Source of the DNA: Puniceibacterium sp. IMCC21224
Lineage (GTDB): Bacteria > Pseudomonadota > Alphaproteobacteria > Rhodobacterales > Rhodobacteraceae
Assembly: GCF_001038505.1 (NCBI RefSeq)
Contig: NZ_LDPY01000001.1
Location: 3,906,001-3,970,000 of the forward strand
DNA: 64,000 nt
Reading direction: 5' to 3'
Part shown: positions 16,754-26,408 of the stretch, piece by piece
How positions within the stretch are numbered: the stretch's first letter is position 1
How the letters are laid out: each line of letters opens with the position of its first letter
The notes under the pieces: generated by a model
What the model was told of the DNA's origin: nothing
Database searches by the model: none
The model's input: the letters and a program-made list of their open reading frames with translations, nothing else
Made by a program: the position numbers and the translations under genes

Positions 16754-17119
16754 CTGCCATCCTAAGTCGATACTGCGGCAGGTGCCTCATATCGGATGAG
16801 TTAGCGTACGGAAAGCGATCTGAGGGCGGCGGACACGCCGCCCTTTTTTCCGTTATCAGATGCCCCCTGATTCAAACTCCTGACGGGCCGCGTTCCTCTC
16901 GCACAGGCGGACGCAGACCCGGCCACGGACAGCGCTAGAATCCCTCCACCGAATCCGGCAGGTTTTTCAGAACTGCTTTTGCAATAGGCTTTTGCCAAAC
17001 ATTCGGGGCGTCGCACGTTCTGTGTTCAGCACTAACAAACAGAAACAAGCTAGCGAAAAACACCTTCCTTGTCGCATCCTCCCTCGACAAGATCTGGATC
17101 TCGTGACCTAACGGCATAC
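16754..17119. other. Intergenic tract after ectoine operon
   Basis: The only clear content of this 366-bp stretch is the terminator at 16824-16849. Short open frames on the minus strand (one ending AKAVLKNLPDSVEGF) have no recognisable family and no convincing ribosome site, so no gene is called. The last about 100 bp are the leader of the MFS transporter gene. Confidence 0.5.
16824..16849 (+). terminator. Rho-independent terminator of ectABC-ask
   Basis: A perfect 8-bp stem GGGCGGCG/CGCCGCCC with a GACA loop is followed directly by six T residues. It lies 70 bp past the aspartokinase stop. Confidence 0.92.
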
Positions 17120-18349
17120 ATGCGCCTGCCCTTGTCCTTTGTTGCTCTCTTTCTGTCAGTTATTCTGCTGCAACTGTCGTCTGGCGGGGTCGGTCCACTT
17201 GATGCACTGTCGGGGTTCGCGCTCGGCTTTAGCACGGCCGAAATTGGGATGCTCGGATCGGCCCACTTTCTGGGCTTCTTTGTCGGATGCTGGTTTGCGC
17301 CGCGCCTTATGGGGTCGGTCGGGCATGCCCGCGCCTTTGCTGCGTTCACAGCGTCGGGCGCCATCGGTCTGCTGGCACATATGCTGGTGCTTGATCCCTA
17401 TGCCTGGGCGCTGATGCGTGTGGCGTCGGGCCTTTGCGTCGCGGGCTGCTACACAGTGATCGAAGCATGGCTTCAGGCCGAAGTCACAAACGAAACCCGT
17501 GGGCGAACGATGGGCAGCTACCGCGTGGCTGACATGGGGGCATCGCTGGTGGCGCAGTTATTGATCGGCGTTTTGGAACCGGCCCATTACGTCAGCTACA
17601 ACCTGCTGGCGTTGCTCTGTTGTGCCGCATTGCTGCCGATGACGCTGACCACTTCGCGCCAACCCGACACACCGCAGGCACCACGTTTGCGCCCGCGTCT
17701 GGCCTGGGACCGCTCACCACTGGCGGTTGCGGGCGTCATCGTCGCGGCGCTCTCATCCGCTTCGTTCCGCATGGTCGGGCCGATCTATGGTCAGGGCGTC
17801 GGACTAAGCGGCGATCAGATCGGTTGGTTCCTCGCCGCCTTTGTTCTGGGTGGTGCTGTCTCGCAATACCCTGTCGGCTGGCTGGCGGACAAGTTTGATC
17901 GCCGCAACGTGCTGATCTGGCTGTCTGCGGCCGCAATCCTCAGCTGTACCGCAACAGCCATGCTGACCGATCTCTCAACCACCGGCATCATGATCATGGC
18001 GCTGATCTTTGGCGTCACGACCTTTCCGATCTATTCGGTCGCGGCGGCTCACGCGCATGATTTTGCCTCCAGTACTGAGCGGGTGGAACTGTCTGCGGCG
18101 CTGATGTTCTGGTACGCCGTTGGGGCCATCGCCGCACCCTATGGCGCGTCGCTGCTGATGAACGCCTACGGACCGCCGGCGCTGTTTCTGCTGATCTCGG
18201 TCGGACATGCCGGGCTTGTGGTGTTCGGTCTTGTGCGGATGCGGGCCCGCCCCGCCGTTGCCGAGCGAACCCCTTATGTCTATGCCCCGCGCACGTCGTT
18301 TCTGATCGGCCGGTTGCTGGGGCGCAGCCGTGACGGGCGTGACGACTAA
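17120..18349 (+). CDS. Major facilitator superfamily transporter (YcaD-like)
   Basis: A 409-residue protein with about twelve hydrophobic segments and the MFS arrangement: LDALSGFALGFSTAEIGMLGSA in the first helices (motif split across loop), VIEAWLQAEVTNETRGRTMG in the middle loop and GWLADKFDRRNVL as the second-half motif A. This subgroup (UMF2/YcaD-like) is poorly characterised and its substrate is unknown. The ATG at 17120 was preferred over upstream codons because the hydrophobic N-terminus begins there (MRLPLSFVALFLS). The gene stands alone; an RTX protein gene follows 71 bp later on the same strand. Confidence 0.85.
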   Translation: MRLPLSFVALFLSVILLQLSSGGVGPLDALSGFALGFSTAEIGMLGSAHFLGFFVGCWFAPRLMGSVGHARAFAAFTASGAIGLLAHMLVLDPYAWALMRVASGLCVAGCYTVIEAWLQAEVTNETRGRTMGSYRVADMGASLVAQLLIGVLEPAHYVSYNLLALLCCAALLPMTLTTSRQPDTPQAPRLRPRLAWDRSPLAVAGVIVAALSSASFRMVGPIYGQGVGLSGDQIGWFLAAFVLGGAVSQYPVGWLADKFDRRNVLIWLSAAAILSCTATAMLTDLSTTGIMIMALIFGVTTFPIYSVAAAHAHDFASSTERVELSAALMFWYAVGAIAAPYGASLLMNAYGPPALFLLISVGHAGLVVFGLVRMRARPAVAERTPYVYAPRTSFLIGRLLGRSRDGRDD

Positions 18350-18420
18350 TATTGAGGATGGTCCGGCCTAACCCTCCATGCTAGGCTGACCGCAGCCTCA
18401 TTTGCTCCGGGAACAGCCCC

Positions 18421-20097
18421 ATGACCGACCTGACAATTGGCTCTGGCATCGTCACCGCACGGATCCTTGCCGGTCAGCAGTTGATTTCACTGTCGCTGAG
18501 CCAGTTCGGCACTCAGATCGCCGACACCAGCCTGCCCTATGATCTGGCAAGTGTGCCGACGCAACTCGCCCTCTCACCCACCGACGGCACCCCGGCATAT
18601 GTTTTTGACAATCTCGTCGGCCAATATCTGAACACCCCCGAAAGCAGTATTCGCCTGACGGCGGATGGGGTGGGCGGTTTTTGGGTGATATTTGCACGCG
18701 CCTACCGCTATCTTGTCGAGGATGACCTTGATTATTTTGACCGCACCAAGGCGGTCGAGTACGTGGTCCAGCATTTCGATGCCGACTTGACGGCAGTCAG
18801 CCCTGCAGTCGCGCTGAACCCGGTGCTCGACAATCCGCCGGGCTTTCTCGCCGCAACCCTCGCGCAGATCCTGCCTGACACTGGTCTGCCGGGGACGTTT
18901 GGCGGTGACCTGGCACTGTTTTACGGAACTTCGTCATCGGGCGAATTTGACGCTCTGCCGCTCGGCTATGCCCGCGTCGATGCAACCACGGGTGAGGTTC
19001 ATCAGACTGACCTTGGACTGCGCGCCGCCCCCTATGTGGTCACGCCTGTCGTCCTTGATGGGGTCCAAGTGTTGCGCCTGCGGTCTTATTTCTACGACAC
19101 CACCTCTTTGTTCTATGACAACCGGTTTAGCCTGATCACCGACCATGACATCGCCACCGGGGCCGTGATCCGGGTCGTGGCCACCGGATCACCGATCGTA
19201 CCGAGCACCATTGTCGGCTATATCACAGACGACCGGATCGAAGGCACCGATCAGGCCGATCTGATCGCAGGGCTGTCCGGCGATGATTCGATCCCCGGAC
19301 GTGGCGGCGACGACACCATTGATGGCGGGGATGGCAACGACATGCTGGCCGGGGCGGCAGGAAACGATTCCCTTCAGGGCGGCAAGGGCGATGACGTGAT
19401 CGGCGGCGGGCCGGGCGACGATACCTTGCGCGGTGGCTTCGGAAATGATGAACTTCGCGCGGGCCAGGGCAATGATCGGGTTCTGGGCGACACCGGCAAC
19501 GACTCGCTTAGTGGCGGGCCCGGCAATGACACCATATTTGGCTTCCATGATGACGACGAACTGGCCGGCGGGCCGGGTGATGACATGCTTCGGGGGCAGT
19601 TCGGCGATGATCTTATGGGCGGCGGTGCGGGCAATGACACGCTGATCGGCAGCCTTGGCGACGATACCCTGTTCGCCGGTATTGGCGACGATATCCTCAT
19701 GGGGGATGACGAAGGCGATTCGACGGCACGCGGCAACGATGACCTTAACGGTGGGCGCGGCAACGACACGCTCTTTGGCGGGCTTATGGATGACACGCTG
19801 AACGGCGGTTTCGGTGATGACCTCATGACCGGGGGCGATGGTTTCGACGTCTTTGTGTTCGCCCGCCTGACCAACGGGGAAACCGACATCATCACCGATT
19901 TCACCAAATTCGAGGATCGCATTTCCCTGACCGGCGTTCCCGGCCTGACCGACGATGACCGGCTCTCCGCGATCAGTGTCACAGACACGGTGACGGATGG
20001 CGTTGCTATGGCCTCCATCAGCTATGCTGGCCATACCATCCTACTTCAGGGATATATGGCGGACGACATCACAATCACCGACTTCCTGTTCGTCTGA
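18421..20097 (+). CDS. RTX (haemolysin-type calcium-binding repeat) protein
   Basis: The 558-residue protein has an N-terminal part of about 265 residues that I do not recognise, then about twenty glycine/aspartate nonapeptides (GGxGxDxLx type, for example GGDGNDMLA and GGPGNDTIF) across roughly residues 271-475, and a C-terminal domain of about 80 residues with DVFVFARLTNGETDIITDF ending DFLFV. Such repeats bind Ca2+ and the C-terminus is a type I secretion signal. No signal peptide is present, as expected. No HlyB/HlyD/TolC genes are adjacent, so export would rely on a secretion system elsewhere. Function of the N-terminal part is unknown. Confidence 0.88.
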   Translation: MTDLTIGSGIVTARILAGQQLISLSLSQFGTQIADTSLPYDLASVPTQLALSPTDGTPAYVFDNLVGQYLNTPESSIRLTADGVGGFWVIFARAYRYLVEDDLDYFDRTKAVEYVVQHFDADLTAVSPAVALNPVLDNPPGFLAATLAQILPDTGLPGTFGGDLALFYGTSSSGEFDALPLGYARVDATTGEVHQTDLGLRAAPYVVTPVVLDGVQVLRLRSYFYDTTSLFYDNRFSLITDHDIATGAVIRVVATGSPIVPSTIVGYITDDRIEGTDQADLIAGLSGDDSIPGRGGDDTIDGGDGNDMLAGAAGNDSLQGGKGDDVIGGGPGDDTLRGGFGNDELRAGQGNDRVLGDTGNDSLSGGPGNDTIFGFHDDDELAGGPGDDMLRGQFGDDLMGGGAGNDTLIGSLGDDTLFAGIGDDILMGDDEGDSTARGNDDLNGGRGNDTLFGGLMDDTLNGGFGDDLMTGGDGFDVFVFARLTNGETDIITDFTKFEDRISLTGVPGLTDDDRLSAISVTDTVTDGVAMASISYAGHTILLQGYMADDITITDFLFV

Positions 20098-20259
20098 ACA
20101 GCTCTACCTGGGTCCATCTTGCGGCTCTGGTCGCTGTGGCGCGGGCATCGTCCTGCGCCAAGGCGTCAATGTCCGGGTACAAAGGGCGTCACCCTACCAC
20201 TGGCAACGCCGCGCAACATCGGCTAAAGCACTGGAAAACAACCCCACGGGGACGATATC

Positions 20260-21978
20260 ATGGCGCGCCACCTCATCACTTCTGCGATTCCCTATATCAA
20301 TGGAATCAAACATCTCGGCAATCTGGTCGGCAGCCAACTGCCCGCCGACCTGTTTGCCCGCTACCAGCGTGCCCGCGGCAACGAGGTGCTGTTTCTCTGC
20401 GCCACCGATGAACACGGCACCCCGGCCGAACTCGCCGCCGCCAAGGTCGGCAAACCGGTGGCTGAGTACTGCGCCGAAATGCACGCCGTCCAGGCCGAAA
20501 TCGCCAAGGGGTTTGGCCTCAGCTTTGACCATTTCGGCCGGTCCTCGTCGCCGCAGAACCACACGCTGACACAGCATTTCGCCGGTCGGCTTGCCGATGC
20601 GGATCTGATCCGCGAAGTCAGCGAAAAACAGGTCTACAGCCATGCCGACAAACGCTTTCTTCCCGACCGTTATATTGAGGGCACCTGCCCCAACTGCGGC
20701 TACGACAAGGCGCGGGGAGATCAATGCGAAAACTGCACCAAGCAGCTCGACCCGACCGACCTGATTGACCCACGCTCTGCAATCTCGGGGTCCACCGACC
20801 TTGAGGTGCGCGAGACCAAACACCTATTCCTGCGCCAATCTCAGATGCGCGACAGGCTCAACGCCTGGATCGACAGCAAGGGGGACTGGCCGATCCTCAC
20901 CACGTCAATCGCGCGCAAATGGCTGAACGATGGCGACGGGTTGCGCGACCGTGGCATCACCCGGGACCTCGACTGGGGTATTCCCGTGCGCAAGGGCACC
21001 GAGGACTGGCCGGGCATGGAAGGCAAGGTGTTTTACGTCTGGTTCGACGCCCCCATCGAATACATCGCCTGCGCCAAGGAATGGACCGACGCGGCGGGCG
21101 CGCCTGATGCCGACTGGGAACGCTGGTGGCGCACGGATCGCGGCGCGGCAGATGTGCGCTATACCCAATTCATGGGCAAGGACAACGTGCCGTTTCACAC
21201 CCTTAGTTTTCCGGCAACGATCATGGGCGCGGCCGAGGACTGGAAACTGGTCGACTACATCAAGTCGTTCAACTACCTGAATTACGATGGCGGCCAGTTC
21301 TCGACGTCGCAGGGTCGCGGCGTGTTCATGGATCAGGCGCTGTCGATCCTGCCAGCCGATTACTGGCGCTGGTGGCTGCTGTCTCACGCCCCGGAATCCG
21401 CCGATTCAGAATTTACATGGGATAACTTCCAGACCTCGGTGAACAAAGATCTGGCCGATGTACTGGGTAACTTTGCCTCGCGCGTGACGAAATTCTGCCG
21501 CTCAAAATTCAGCGAAGCCGTGCCCGCCGGCGGCAGCATGACCGACCGCGAAGCAACCCTGATCAACGACTTGCAGACCCGCCTGACCGAATATCAGACG
21601 CAGATGGACGCGATCGAGGTGCGCAAGGCCGCGGGCACGCTGCGCGCGATTTGGGTGCTGGGCAACGAATACCTTCAGGACGTCGCCCCCTGGACCACGA
21701 TCAAGACCGACCCGGCGCAGGCCGAGATGCAGACCAGATTGGGTCTGAACTTGATCCGTCTTTATGCCATTCTGTCGTCGCCGTTCATCCCCAATGCCAG
21801 CGCCGAACTTCTGGCGGCACTTGACGCAACGCAGGACGATTGGCCCGACGATATCGCCACCGCCCTGACAGCCCTGCCCGCTGGCCATGCCTTTACGGTA
21901 CCCGAAGTGACCTTCCGCAAAATCACCGACGAAGAACGGACTGACTGGCAAGCACGCTTTTCAGGCATCCGAAGCTAG
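20260..21978 (+). CDS. metG: Methionyl-tRNA synthetase
   Basis: A 572-residue class I synthetase charging tRNA-Met. The HIGH-type motif is [11 protein letters not shown] (HLGN at 18-21), a zinc-finger insert [17 protein letters not shown] lies near residues 145-161, and the KMSKS region reads [10 protein letters not shown] (from F347). The usual KFSKSRG lysine is therefore replaced by Thr, a variant I believe recurs in this enzyme group but note as odd. The anticodon-binding domain is present; the C-terminal tRNA-binding domain found in longer MetRS is absent. A free-standing CsaA-type domain is encoded at 34171-34509. The start follows GGGGACG. Confidence 0.95.
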   Translation: MARHLITSAIPYINGIKHLGNLVGSQLPADLFARYQRARGNEVLFLCATDEHGTPAELAAAKVGKPVAEYCAEMHAVQAEIAKGFGLSFDHFGRSSSPQNHTLTQHFAGRLADADLIREVSEKQVYSHADKRFLPDRYIEGTCPNCGYDKARGDQCENCTKQLDPTDLIDPRSAISGSTDLEVRETKHLFLRQSQMRDRLNAWIDSKGDWPILTTSIARKWLNDGDGLRDRGITRDLDWGIPVRKGTEDWPGMEGKVFYVWFDAPIEYIACAKEWTDAAGAPDADWERWWRTDRGAADVRYTQFMGKDNVPFHTLSFPATIMGAAEDWKLVDYIKSFNYLNYDGGQFSTSQGRGVFMDQALSILPADYWRWWLLSHAPESADSEFTWDNFQTSVNKDLADVLGNFASRVTKFCRSKFSEAVPAGGSMTDREATLINDLQTRLTEYQTQMDAIEVRKAAGTLRAIWVLGNEYLQDVAPWTTIKTDPAQAEMQTRLGLNLIRLYAILSSPFIPNASAELLAALDATQDDWPDDIATALTALPAGHAFTVPEVTFRKITDEERTDWQARFSGIRS

Positions 21979-22324
21979 GACGTCGGCCGATCTTTCAGGC
22001 CGGTGCCACGCGGCATCGCCTGGTTCTTTTGAATGAATCCCGGCTGGTGAATGTCGCTTGCAACCGGCTCGGGACGCACCCCCATCTACCGAAACGGGAT
22101 CTCGTCGGTGACATTGTCCCGGCGTGACCGAAACCTATACCCCCAACCAACACCATCGGTCGCTTATGCCCACCACAGCAGCAACCTGGACGCCGCCAAA
22201 AACTTTGATCCATTCGATGGAAAGCAGGGCGTTTCGCCCAAATCAAGGCACCCCTTCCAACTTCTTCTCTTCTCAAATACGCAAAATTCAACCCTGTCCG
22301 CCCGCGCGGCGCCGGTAGATGACA
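21979..22324. other. Convergent intergenic tract with dispersed repeat copy
   Basis: This 346-bp gap separates metG from the oppositely oriented OmpA-like gene. It contains a small GGGCGtttCGCCC hairpin near 22227-22239 and, 20 bp farther on, one copy of the dispersed 24-bp repeat (22260-22283). No gene is seen. The hairpin and repeat may end transcription from both sides. Confidence 0.5.
22260..22283 (-). repeat. Dispersed repeat TGCGTATTT..., copy 1
   Basis: Read on the minus strand this copy starts TGCGTATTTGAGAAGAG and ends AAGAAGT (24 bp). Near-identical copies are at 28760-28783, 28804-28827 and about 34547-34570. All are intergenic and close to gene ends. Confidence 0.75.
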
Positions 22325-24502
22325 CTACTTTTCGGTAAACTTCAGCTCAATTCGCCTGTTCTGCGCCCGCGCCTCATCCGTATCTGCAGGGTTCACCGGC
22401 TGGTATTGGCCAAAACCGTTGGCCGCCAGCCGGTTCGGCGGAATCCCCAGAAAGTCAATCATGTAGCGCACAACGGACAGCGCGCGCGCCTGACTCAGCT
22501 CCCAATTGTCGGCGAATTCGCCAAAGCCCGAAAGCGGCACGTTGTCGGTATGCCCATCCACCCGGATAACCCAATCAATGCCCGCTGGGATGTCATCCGC
22601 CACCGACCGCAAAATCCCGGCGACCTTGGCCACTTCACCCTGACCGGCTCTGGACAGCGATGCAGATCCCGGCTGGAATAGCACTTCGGATGAAAACACG
22701 AATCGGTCGCCCTCGATCCGCACACCATCCTGCGCCCCCAGAACGTCGCGCAGACGACCAAAGAATTCCGACCGGTAGCGCTCAAGATCCTGCGTCTGCG
22801 CCTCAAGACGCTTGCGTTCCGCTTCTTCCAGTTGTCGACGCCGCCGCTCTTCCGCCGCGACCCGGGCCAGCGCGGTGTTCAGTTCTGAACCAAGGTTCTG
22901 CACCTGCACCTGCGACTCGGCATCGCTGGCGCGCGCCTCGTTCAGCAACCCCCGAAGCGCAGACAATTGCTGGCGCAATGCCGCAACCTGCTGGTTCAGC
23001 AATTCGGTTTGCTTTTGTGCCTCGCTGGCGCGGGCGTTCTCTTCGCCAAGTTCGGTCTGCGCCGCCTGCAACAGCGCCGCACGGGTTTCAGCCTGGGTCA
23101 GCGCATCGGCAGCGCGGCTCTGCGCCGCCTCCTGTGCGGCCAAAGCCGCCGTCAGCCGTTCACGTGTCTCAGCAACTGAGGCTTCAGCCGCCATTCGCGC
23201 CGCCAGCGCCGCGGCCAGCCGTTCCTCCAACGACTGCTGGTCATCCCCCTGTTCGGCCGCAATCGATTCGGCCCGCACCAAACGCGCGCGCAGATCATCG
23301 ATCAGTGCCCGCTGGCTGGCCGCAGACGACTGACCGTCCTCTAGCTGCGTTGTCAGAGACTCGTTCTGCGCGCGCAGCGCCTCGGTCTCTTGGATTCGGA
23401 CAAGCGCGGCGGTCAGTTGCGCCTGAAGACTGCTCAGTTCCGTTCGTACGCCCTGCGCCTCGCTCAGCGCCTGTTCGGCGTCAGCCCGCGCCCGTCGCTC
23501 TGTGCTCAGATCCTGCTCCAGCCCGGCAATCACACCGGCGCTGTCGCTCTGCGCCACCTCAGCGGCGTCTAGCTGCGCCGCCACCGCGTCGAGTCGTGTG
23601 CGCAACTCCTGCGCCTGCTCCCGACCCTCTAGCAGCGCGGCCGCCAGTCGGGCATTCAGATCCTCTTCGGCCGAACGTGACGCCGCCAGCAGGGTCAGCG
23701 TCTCTTCGGCGCGGGCGCGCTGTTCCTCGAGCGCCATGGTCATAACCGTGAGTTCGGTATCGGCCGTTTCCAACCGCGCACGCAGCGCCGCTGCTGCTTC
23801 GGCCTCGGCCAGCCGTTGCGCCTCTTCATCAGAAAGCGCTGCGGCCAGATCATCGACCCGTGCGCTCAGTGTCCCGACCTGATCGGTGACGTCCGCATTG
23901 CGGACGCGCAGATCCGCAACCAGCGCCTCCATCGCCTCGCGCCGAGCTGCGGCCAGACGCGCCGCTTCGGCCTGGGCATCGACCTCTTGCCGCGCCGACG
24001 CCAGCGCAAGGCTCAGCGCGTCCTGCTCACTCAGTAATTCTGACTGCGCTGTCTCAAGATCCGCCACCTGCGCACGCGCCGTGTCGCGGTCGATCAAAAG
24101 GCCCGCGACCTGATCCTCAAACGACGCGATGCGGGCATCCGCCGCGTCAAGTGCCGCCGCCTGACGGTCGCGGGTCGCCGTCAGGGACGAAATGATGGAT
24201 TGCTGTTCGGCCAGCCGCTGCGCACTGTCATCCAACGTCGCGGTCAGCGCCCCCAACCGGGTTTCCAACGCCTGATTGCGCCGCTGCTGTAGCCCCAGCG
24301 CCTGTGCCAGCGCCGAAATCTCGGACGACAGAGAGTTCAGCTCGGTTTCTTGGCCGCTGATCGTCTCGCGCAGGACAAACTGCACCACCATAAAAATGGT
24401 CAGCACGAACATCAGCACCAGCAGCAGGCCGGTCATTGCGTCCACGAATCCCGGCCAGATCGAGGCCGGGACACGCCCGCTGCCGCGCCGGGACAACGCC
24501 AT
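22325..24502 (-). CDS. MotB-like protein with long coiled coil and OmpA domain
   Basis: A 725-residue protein with one membrane helix near the N-terminus (about 18-43). An Asp at its start (D21, in WPGFVDAMTGLLLVLMF) matches the proton-binding Asp of MotB, TolR and ExbD. Next come over 500 residues of nearly uninterrupted Ala/Glu/Arg/Gln-rich coiled coil (about 45-585). The C-terminal OmpA/MotB domain (about 600-725) has VIRVDGHTDNVPLSG and SQARALSVVRYM, expected to bind peptidoglycan. It starts 3 bp after the MotA-like partner gene. Relatives are widespread in Rhodobacterales as 'peptidoglycan-binding protein'. Function is unproven; an ion-driven envelope machine is the inference. Confidence 0.85.
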   Translation of the reverse strand: MALSRRGSGRVPASIWPGFVDAMTGLLLVLMFVLTIFMVVQFVLRETISGQETELNSLSSEISALAQALGLQQRRNQALETRLGALTATLDDSAQRLAEQQSIISSLTATRDRQAAALDAADARIASFEDQVAGLLIDRDTARAQVADLETAQSELLSEQDALSLALASARQEVDAQAEAARLAAARREAMEALVADLRVRNADVTDQVGTLSARVDDLAAALSDEEAQRLAEAEAAAALRARLETADTELTVMTMALEEQRARAEETLTLLAASRSAEEDLNARLAAALLEGREQAQELRTRLDAVAAQLDAAEVAQSDSAGVIAGLEQDLSTERRARADAEQALSEAQGVRTELSSLQAQLTAALVRIQETEALRAQNESLTTQLEDGQSSAASQRALIDDLRARLVRAESIAAEQGDDQQSLEERLAAALAARMAAEASVAETRERLTAALAAQEAAQSRAADALTQAETRAALLQAAQTELGEENARASEAQKQTELLNQQVAALRQQLSALRGLLNEARASDAESQVQVQNLGSELNTALARVAAEERRRRQLEEAERKRLEAQTQDLERYRSEFFGRLRDVLGAQDGVRIEGDRFVFSSEVLFQPGSASLSRAGQGEVAKVAGILRSVADDIPAGIDWVIRVDGHTDNVPLSGFGEFADNWELSQARALSVVRYMIDFLGIPPNRLAANGFGQYQPVNPADTDEARAQNRRIELKFTEK

Positions 24503-24505
24503 GGC

Positions 24506-25732
24506 TTAGCCCTCTCCGCCGGGCTTTACGACCTTGGGCCGACCCGGGCGCGGGTTTGGCGACAGTGGTGCGCCCGTCGCCTGACGCCCCACCTGACCCA
24601 TGACCCGGCTCAGAGCCGTCAGGTCAGTGCGCAACTCGGCCATGCTTTCCTGTCGCCCCGCGCTCATTTCTTCGAGGATACGCAACATCTGCACGTCGAT
24701 CGACCGCAAGCGCATCCGGCTTTCCGCGTCCAGCCCCTCAGAAGCCTCTTTGCGCGACAGCACGTCGATCAACCGCTCTTGCCCATCAGCGATCCGTGCC
24801 AGCGCAGTGGAACTGGGCGCCGTCGCCTCAAGCCGCTCGGTCATCCGCTCGACCGCATCAGCGAGTTGCCCCAGCCGCCCCTCGATCTCGACGCGGCCCT
24901 CTTCGCCACGGGCAAAGATCAGTTGCAGCGTTTCCATCTGGTCAGCCATCGCGTCCAGCGCCACGCCGGTCGCACCCATTTCGCCGGAACCCTCACCCTC
25001 CCCACTGGAAAATCCAAGCCGGGTGATCGAGCTGAGCCATTCCTCAAGCTCGCGGTAGAACCGGTTCTGGCCATGCCCCGCGAACAGTTCCAGCAACCCG
25101 ACGATCAGCGATCCGGTCAGGCCCAGCAAAGATGAGGCAAAGGCCACCCCCATACCGCCCAACTGGTCCTGCAATCCCTCCATCAATCGTGAGAAGACCT
25201 CGGTCCCGGATTCGCCATCCTGCGGCGCAAGGCTGCGTATGGTATCCACCAGCGCTGGCACGGTGGTGGCCAGGCCATAAAACGTCCCCAGAAGGCCAAG
25301 GAAAATCAACAGACTGACGATATAGCGCGTAATCTCGCGCGCCTCGTCAATGCGTTCAGCCACGGAATCCAGGATCGACCGGGTCGAGGTGGTGGTGATC
25401 TGCATCCGCTTGCCACGTGTGCGTAGTAGCGTCGCCAGCGGTGCCAGCAGCGGCGGTGCCTTGGCTCCGGCCTCTCGCTCCTGAACAAAGCTCTCGATCC
25501 AGCGGACCGAGATGATCATCTGCACGACCTGCCAGAAACAGGCAATCACGCCCAACAGGAACACAAAAAAGATAAAGCCGTTCAGATAGGGGTTCGCTTC
25601 GAACACCGGCAGCACCCGCGGCAGCGCCACCACAGCGCCCACGGAACACAGCACCAGAACCGCCACCATGAGCAGGACCTGACGGACGGGTTGACTAAAA
25701 TGCGGCTCGCCCTTGCGGCCTGGCTGATCCAT
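24506..25732 (-). CDS. MotA/TolQ/ExbB-like membrane protein
   Basis: A 408-residue protein with four predicted membrane helices (about 17-37, 50-72, 137-158 and 193-216) and a cytoplasmic loop between helices 2 and 3. The third helix reads YIVSLLIFLGLLGTFYGLA and the fourth LGGMGVAFASSLLGLTGSLI, resembling the pore helices of MotA/TolQ/ExbB. About 190 residues of hydrophilic, partly coiled-coil cytoplasmic tail follow. With the next gene, 3 bp downstream, it should form an ion channel of stator type. No tol, exb or flagellar gene is adjacent, so it is a separate system. Confidence 0.85.
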   Translation of the reverse strand: MDQPGRKGEPHFSQPVRQVLLMVAVLVLCSVGAVVALPRVLPVFEANPYLNGFIFFVFLLGVIACFWQVVQMIISVRWIESFVQEREAGAKAPPLLAPLATLLRTRGKRMQITTTSTRSILDSVAERIDEAREITRYIVSLLIFLGLLGTFYGLATTVPALVDTIRSLAPQDGESGTEVFSRLMEGLQDQLGGMGVAFASSLLGLTGSLIVGLLELFAGHGQNRFYRELEEWLSSITRLGFSSGEGEGSGEMGATGVALDAMADQMETLQLIFARGEEGRVEIEGRLGQLADAVERMTERLEATAPSSTALARIADGQERLIDVLSRKEASEGLDAESRMRLRSIDVQMLRILEEMSAGRQESMAELRTDLTALSRVMGQVGRQATGAPLSPNPRPGRPKVVKPGGEG

Positions 25733-25811
25733 ATGGGGACCGCTCCTGACACTGGAATTACACGGTTTTTCAGGCCCGACCCTAGAGCCTATCCAAAGTC
25801 AAGCCAAGCGG

Positions 25812-26345
25812 TTAAGCGCGCAACGCCTCGACGCGACCAGTCAACCATTGCAGTTCTGCATCCGGAATGCCCAACTCGGTCAGATGACGGGCCGTATTGA
25901 ACAGATATTCAGCATTCGGCCCGCGCCCACCCGCGGCATTTGCTATGATCTGCGCCTGCTCTTCGAGCGGCAGGCCACCACAGTACTGCACATGGTCCGC
26001 GTCAATCACATAGGTCACCGCCTGCACAGTGCGTTTGTCCGATAGTTCTATGTCCAATATCCGCTCCAGATAGGCCGATGAGATCAATTCGCGTTCGCGC
26101 AGATAGTCCAGCGTCTGCGCCTCGGTCCCCTCGATCACGCGCAGCGCAAGCCCGTCGCAGAACGCATCCGGTGCCTCATCCAGCGCCAGTACAAGGCCCG
26201 GAACAGCCACAGTGCCGCGATGGTGGATCGAACGCATGCAGAAACTGCGTGAATATCGCGGCAGTCGTGCCGCGACCTGCTCGGCCACCCCAAAGCCGGG
26301 GTTCCACAGCAGCGATCCATATCCGAATACCCAAAGCGTCATCAT
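25812..26345 (-). CDS. ChaC-like gamma-glutamylcyclotransferase
   Basis: A 177-residue protein opening MMTLWVFGYGSLLWNPGF, the substrate-binding loop of ChaC-type gamma-glutamylcyclotransferases, with a likely catalytic Glu in the DYLRERELISSAY segment (about 80-92). These cytosolic enzymes cleave glutathione to 5-oxoproline and Cys-Gly. The start at 26345 was chosen because GAAGGA precedes it and the family motif begins at once; the frame stays open upstream through the divergent gene and that part is not coding. It is divergent from the DUF2125 gene. Confidence 0.9.
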   Translation of the reverse strand: MMTLWVFGYGSLLWNPGFGVAEQVAARLPRYSRSFCMRSIHHRGTVAVPGLVLALDEAPDAFCDGLALRVIEGTEAQTLDYLRERELISSAYLERILDIELSDKRTVQAVTYVIDADHVQYCGGLPLEEQAQIIANAAGGRGPNAEYLFNTARHLTELGIPDAELQWLTGRVEALRA

Positions 26346-26408
26346 TCTGGTCCTTCGTTCCTGATCGCTGTAAACACCATCCGGACAGGTATCAAAAGGG
26401 CCCACACG

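Noticed and set aside
19250..19860. Tandem DNA repeats that could suggest a CRISPR or satellite array
   Set aside because: The 27-bp period is the coding repeat of RTX nonapeptides; copies diverge in DNA and keep the GGxGxD protein pattern.
22660..23745. Long plus-strand open frames opposite the coiled-coil gene
   Set aside because: They are mirror frames of a strongly biased Ala/Glu/Arg/Gln coding sequence, are Pro/Ser/Arg rich, and match nothing.
22325..25732. Zorya-type phage defence (ZorAB-like pair)
   Set aside because: The MotA/MotB-like pair superficially fits, but the long helical tail is on the MotB-like rather than the MotA-like subunit and no ZorC, ZorD or ZorE gene is adjacent; the neighbours are metG and a cyclotransferase.
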